Origin: a virus
Virus record (IMG/VR): IMGVR_UViG_3300030390_002035
Location: 1 to 47,234 of that record
DNA: 47,234 nucleotides
Reading direction: 5' to 3' (one strand)
The notes beneath the pieces were generated by a model. That model searched no databases. It saw only the letters and a program-made list of their open reading frames with translations, and was not told the DNA's origin. A program made the position numbers and the translations under genes. This document shows positions 44,396-47,234 of the stretch, one piece after another; position 1 is the stretch's first letter; each line of letters opens with the position of its first letter.

Positions 44396-46111
44396 ATGGA
44401 AAATAACGCACTACAAGTAGATTATAGTAATTGGGAAGCTGGAAAGCAATACCCAGAATGGATGGATGAAATTTCTTTAGCAACTATTAGCAAAGGATAT
44501 TTACTTCCAGGAGAAAATGTAAGAACAGCATATAAAAGAGTATCAAATGCTGCAGCAAATAGACTTAAAAAACCAGAATTATCCAATAAATTTTTTAAAA
44601 TAATGTGGAATGGTTGGTTGGGTTTAGCCTCACCAGTATTATCAAACATGGGAACTGATAGAGGATTACCTATTTCATGTTTTGGTATTGATACGCCTGA
44701 TTCAATACGTGGAATCGGTTTAACTAACGCAGAACTAATGAAGTTAACAGCATCCGGTGGTGGTGTAGGTATTTCTTTATCTCGTATTAGAGAACGTGGA
44801 GAAGGAATAACAGGAAACGGTAAAAGTGAAGGTGTAGTACCATGGGCTAAAATATATGATTCTGCAATAATTGCTACTAATCAAGGAAATGTTAGAAGAG
44901 GAGCAGCATCTGTTAATTTAGATATAAACCATGGTGATATAGATGAATTTTTACAAATTCGTAGACCAAAGGGTGACCCAAATAGACAGTGCTTAAATCT
45001 ACACCAATGCGTAGTTGTAGATGATGCCTTTATGAGAAAATTAGAAGCTAGAGACCCAGAAGCTATGAATAGATGGGCTACTATTCTTAAAGCAAGAATG
45101 GAAACTGGTGAGCCTTATATAATGTATAAGGATAATGTTAATAAAGACAATCCTATAGCATATAGATTAAATAATTTAGAAGTAACAATGACTAATATTT
45201 GTTCGGAAATTACTTTATTTACAGATGAAGAACATAGTTTTATTTGTTGTTTATCTTCTATGAATTTAGCTAAATATGATGAGTGGAAAGATACTGATTC
45301 TGTTGAATTAGCAACTTGGTTTTTAGATGGTGTAATGCAAGAATTTATTGATAAATCATCTGGTAGAGAATCACTAAAAAGAACACATAATCATGCTCGA
45401 AAAGGTAGAGCATTAGGTTTAGGTGTAATGGGTTGGCATTCATTTTTACAACAAAAGGGTTTACCATTTAATTCAATAGCCTCTACAGCACATACTCATA
45501 ATATTTTTAATGATATTAGGGGTAAAGCAGAAAGAGCATCTATGAGTTTAGCAGCGGAATATGGAGAACCAGTTTGGTGTAGAGGGACAGGTATGAGAAA
45601 TACTCATTTACTAGCAGTAGCACCTACAGTTTCAAACTCAGTAATAACTGGTGGTATATCTGCTGGTATTGAACCTTTACCAGCAAATGTTTATACTTTT
45701 AATGGAGCTAAGGGTACTTTTATTAGAAAAAATAAAGTATTACAATCTTTATTACAAGAAAAAGGAGAAGATAAAAATAAATGGTGGGATCAAATGTTAG
45801 GTGATGGAGGATCAGCACAAAATCTACCAGATAGTATATTAACCCCTGATGAAAAAGAATTATTTTTAACATTTTCAGAAATAAATCAACTAGAACTTGT
45901 GCGTCAGGCTGCATTAAGACAGCGTTATATTGACCAAACTCAATCTCTGAATCTTTCATTTGATCCCAATGATTCACCAAAATGGATAAATCAAGTGCAT
46001 ATGGAAGCATGGAAACTTGGGATAAAAACATTATATTACCTAAGAACTGATAGTGTGATAAAAGGTGATTTAGGTTCAAGAATGTCAGATTGTGTATCTT
46101 GTGATGGGTAG
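44396..46111 (+). CDS. nrdA: Ribonucleotide reductase class I, large subunit (short form)
   Basis: This 571-aa catalytic subunit is smaller than E. coli NrdA (761 aa) because the N-terminal ATP-cone is missing, so dATP inhibition through that domain should not occur. Key parts are intact: PISCFGIDT (C95, reductant Cys), TNICSEITLF (C269 and E271, radical Cys and base), ICCLSSMNLAKY (the partner Cys), KTLYYLRTDSV (the Tyr pair of the radical path), and the C-terminal CVSC pair (566-569) that is reduced by thioredoxin or glutaredoxin. With nrdB it raises the dNTP supply for phage replication. I see no intron or intein. Confidence 0.95.
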   Translation: MENNALQVDYSNWEAGKQYPEWMDEISLATISKGYLLPGENVRTAYKRVSNAAANRLKKPELSNKFFKIMWNGWLGLASPVLSNMGTDRGLPISCFGIDTPDSIRGIGLTNAELMKLTASGGGVGISLSRIRERGEGITGNGKSEGVVPWAKIYDSAIIATNQGNVRRGAASVNLDINHGDIDEFLQIRRPKGDPNRQCLNLHQCVVVDDAFMRKLEARDPEAMNRWATILKARMETGEPYIMYKDNVNKDNPIAYRLNNLEVTMTNICSEITLFTDEEHSFICCLSSMNLAKYDEWKDTDSVELATWFLDGVMQEFIDKSSGRESLKRTHNHARKGRALGLGVMGWHSFLQQKGLPFNSIASTAHTHNIFNDIRGKAERASMSLAAEYGEPVWCRGTGMRNTHLLAVAPTVSNSVITGGISAGIEPLPANVYTFNGAKGTFIRKNKVLQSLLQEKGEDKNKWWDQMLGDGGSAQNLPDSILTPDEKELFLTFSEINQLELVRQAALRQRYIDQTQSLNLSFDPNDSPKWINQVHMEAWKLGIKTLYYLRTDSVIKGDLGSRMSDCVSCDG

Positions 46112-46178
46112 TCATATGTATTAATGTTATTCTACATAGTTGTTAGTTACATTTTGTTTAACTAAAATCAAATATTTT

Positions 46179-46409
46179 ATGGAAATTTTAACTAAGATTG
46201 GCTCTTGGGCCAACAAACTGACTGAGATAGGCATTTCAGTTATTGCACTCGGAGTAGTACTTGAAGTACTATTTGGCGGAGTTGGTATCCCCTTTTGGAA
46301 GGATATATCTGTAGTAGATAATATTATGGGAATACTTGGTAATCTAGATGGAAAAGGCTTATTAGGTCTAGTAGGTGCATTTGTACTAATTCATATACTA
46401 AAAAAATAG
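46179..46409 (+). CDS. Small two-helix membrane protein, holin candidate
   Basis: This is a 76-aa protein if the ATG at 46179 is used; a TTG at 46140 is in frame but unlikely. The first hydrophobic segment (about 16-36, IGISVIALGVVLEVLFGGVG) and the second (about 59-75, GLLGLVGAFVLIHIL) suggest two membrane spans, with a KK end. Small proteins beginning MEILTKIGxWANKLTEIG are common in marine phages. Size and two spans are as in class II holins, but no lysis gene is next to it, so the lysis role is a guess. It is closed by a strong terminator. Confidence 0.72.
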   Translation: MEILTKIGSWANKLTEIGISVIALGVVLEVLFGGVGIPFWKDISVVDNIMGILGNLDGKGLLGLVGAFVLIHILKK

Positions 46410-46435
46410 TATAAAAGATTACAAAGAAGATTAAG

Positions 46436-46462
46436 AAGGGTGCATGAGCACCCTTTTTTTTT
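46436..46462 (+). terminator. Intrinsic terminator
   Basis: The perfect 8-bp stem AAGGGTGC / GCACCCTT with loop ATGA is followed by 7 further T. It ends the replication and nucleotide-metabolism run. Confidence 0.9.
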
Positions 46463-46476
46463 ATATTTATAAGCAA
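46463..46476 (+). promoter_or_regulatory. Putative late promoter
   Basis: ATATTTATAAGCAA follows the terminator and resembles the late motif (AAGC for AAnA). It stands 68 bases before the secreted-protein gene. TACAAATATAGTTAT downstream resembles part of the other promoter class, so the start point is unclear. Confidence 0.5.
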
Positions 46477-46530
46477 ATGAGGTTGTTACAAATATAGTTA
46501 TCTACATACATAATTGTTAAATTAAACTAT

Positions 46531-47234
46531 ATGAAAAACATAATATTATTTTTATTCACACTTACATTCTTAACACCTTCTTACGGACAAGAAGAAGAAA
46601 AAAAGAATATATTTAAATCACTTTACACTGATTTTTTAAAGTACGGAACAGTATACGGAGCAGGTGATGTTTCAAACTCAATTGAAGCAGCCGAACCATC
46701 GTATTTTTTAAGAACAAACCAAGATGGTAGTATTTACTCTATTCCAGATGTAGTTAATAATACAGAAGTATTTCCATTTGACTATAGATATGGATTTGGT
46801 ATTAGAAAATTAGCTAGATTTAACTATGAAAGAAAACCTAAAAACTTTTATGATGGTACTGAAGAACAATTAGTATTTGGGGCACCTACATCAGCAGTTA
46901 CAGGATTAGAATACCAATTTCATTTTGAAAAAGAAAGATGGAGAGGGAGAGATTTTACTAATTATAATTTCTTTTTAAAACATACTGGAAAGCATCATAT
47001 TGTAAAAATACAAGCTAGAGAAGTAGGTAAAATTAATTTAAATTATAATTCAGCTGAAGTAAGAGGTAGATTACCAATTGGAGAAAAATTTAGTATATCA
47101 GCAGGTGCTATAGTAAGAGGCCATGAAAGAGCATATGGTTATAATCCAGTAGAAATATGGTTAAATGCAACTGAAGTATTCATGGACCAAGATGGTAATC
47201 CAATTATAGGCCAAGATGGAAATCCGATAGAATT
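46531..47234 (+). CDS. Secreted or outer-membrane-type phage protein (3' partial)
   Basis: The frame is open from the ATG at 46531 to the window end (234 codons). The N-terminus MKNIILFLFTLTFLTPSYGQ is a clear signal peptide with a likely cut after YG or GQ, of the type common in Bacteroidota. The mature part begins EEEKKNIFKSLYTDFLKYGT and is rich in alternating strands (YGFGIRKLARFNYERKP, SAVTGLEYQFHFEKERW, IGEKFSISAGAIVRGHERAY), as in outer-membrane barrels or proteins attached to them. The end shows DQDGNPIIGQDGNPI, a small duplication. It could act in lysis, superinfection exclusion or envelope remodelling. Confidence 0.75.
   Translation, partial: MKNIILFLFTLTFLTPSYGQEEEKKNIFKSLYTDFLKYGTVYGAGDVSNSIEAAEPSYFLRTNQDGSIYSIPDVVNNTEVFPFDYRYGFGIRKLARFNYERKPKNFYDGTEEQLVFGAPTSAVTGLEYQFHFEKERWRGRDFTNYNFFLKHTGKHHIVKIQAREVGKINLNYNSAEVRGRLPIGEKFSISAGAIVRGHERAYGYNPVEIWLNATEVFMDQDGNPIIGQDGNPIE

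Noticed and set aside
44396-46111. Intein or intron in nrdA
   Set aside because: The reading frame is continuous and the conserved blocks follow each other at normal spacing; the shorter length is due to the missing ATP-cone.
46140-46409. TTG start at 46140 (89 aa) for the small membrane protein
   Set aside because: It would add 13 residues with no family pattern. The ATG at 46179 gives the familiar MEILTKIG start.

Overview
The window is a continuous piece of a tailed, contractile (T4-like) phage genome. All convincing genes lie on the + strand. The DNA is AT-rich. Genes are tightly packed and often overlap by 1 to 20 bases, and start codons follow A-rich stretches with no Shine-Dalgarno sequence. 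The last gene encodes a typical Bacteroidota-style signal peptide ending in ...YGQ. Together with the T4-type core genes, the PhoH gene and the huge Gly/Ser/Thr fibres, this suggests a marine phage of a flavobacterium or other Bacteroidota host. The host is inferred; the phage type is seen directly.

Layout. 1-2822: end of the prohead core scaffold (gp22-like) and the major capsid protein (gp23-like), closed by a strong terminator. 3019-7344: PhoH ATPase, two small virion-type proteins, then the neck and tail-completion genes gp13-, gp14- and gp15-like. 7409-16980: a fibre region of four structural genes, three with long proline-free Gly-X-Y blocks rich in Ser and Thr. The largest is 1804 aa and carries a cysteine-rich 27-repeat solenoid. 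17041-23602: a tightly coupled sugar and nucleotide module: GT9-like transferase, APS-kinase-like, nucleotidylyltransferase, DUF2061-like membrane protein, a GT4 plus TibC-like double glycosyltransferase, a glycosyltransferase fused to a PIG-L deacetylase, and one more GT-like protein. 23640-37227: tail sheath, tail tube, a tail-chaperone-like pair with a probable programmed frameshift, tape measure, and baseplate or hub proteins including a 1117-aa hub with a C-terminal lysozyme. 37261-46111: replication and nucleotide metabolism: compact family A DNA polymerase, gp32-like SSB, UvsX/RecA, 5' nuclease, DnaB/gp41 helicase, NrdB and NrdA. 46179-47234: a small membrane protein and the start of a secreted protein cut by the window end.

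Regulation. A recurrent motif TAT(T/G)TATAAnAAAA lies mostly 20-40 bases ahead of structural genes and is probably the late promoter. A second motif, TTAGTTTCGTATATTAG-like, stands ahead of the sugar module, the polymerase and the SSB gene, and probably marks an earlier class. Strong hairpin-plus-T terminators separate several late units.

Most interesting points: (1) a TibC-like O-heptosyltransferase domain encoded just downstream of fibres with hundreds of Ser/Thr acceptor positions, suggesting a phage that glycosylates its own fibres; (2) a T7 slippery run with atypical GC-rich flanks between the two ORFs before the tape measure gene; (3) the two promoter motifs; (4) a minimal PolA-type polymerase and a NrdB with Glu at its first metal-ligand position. 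No gene-free stretch exceeds 300 bases.
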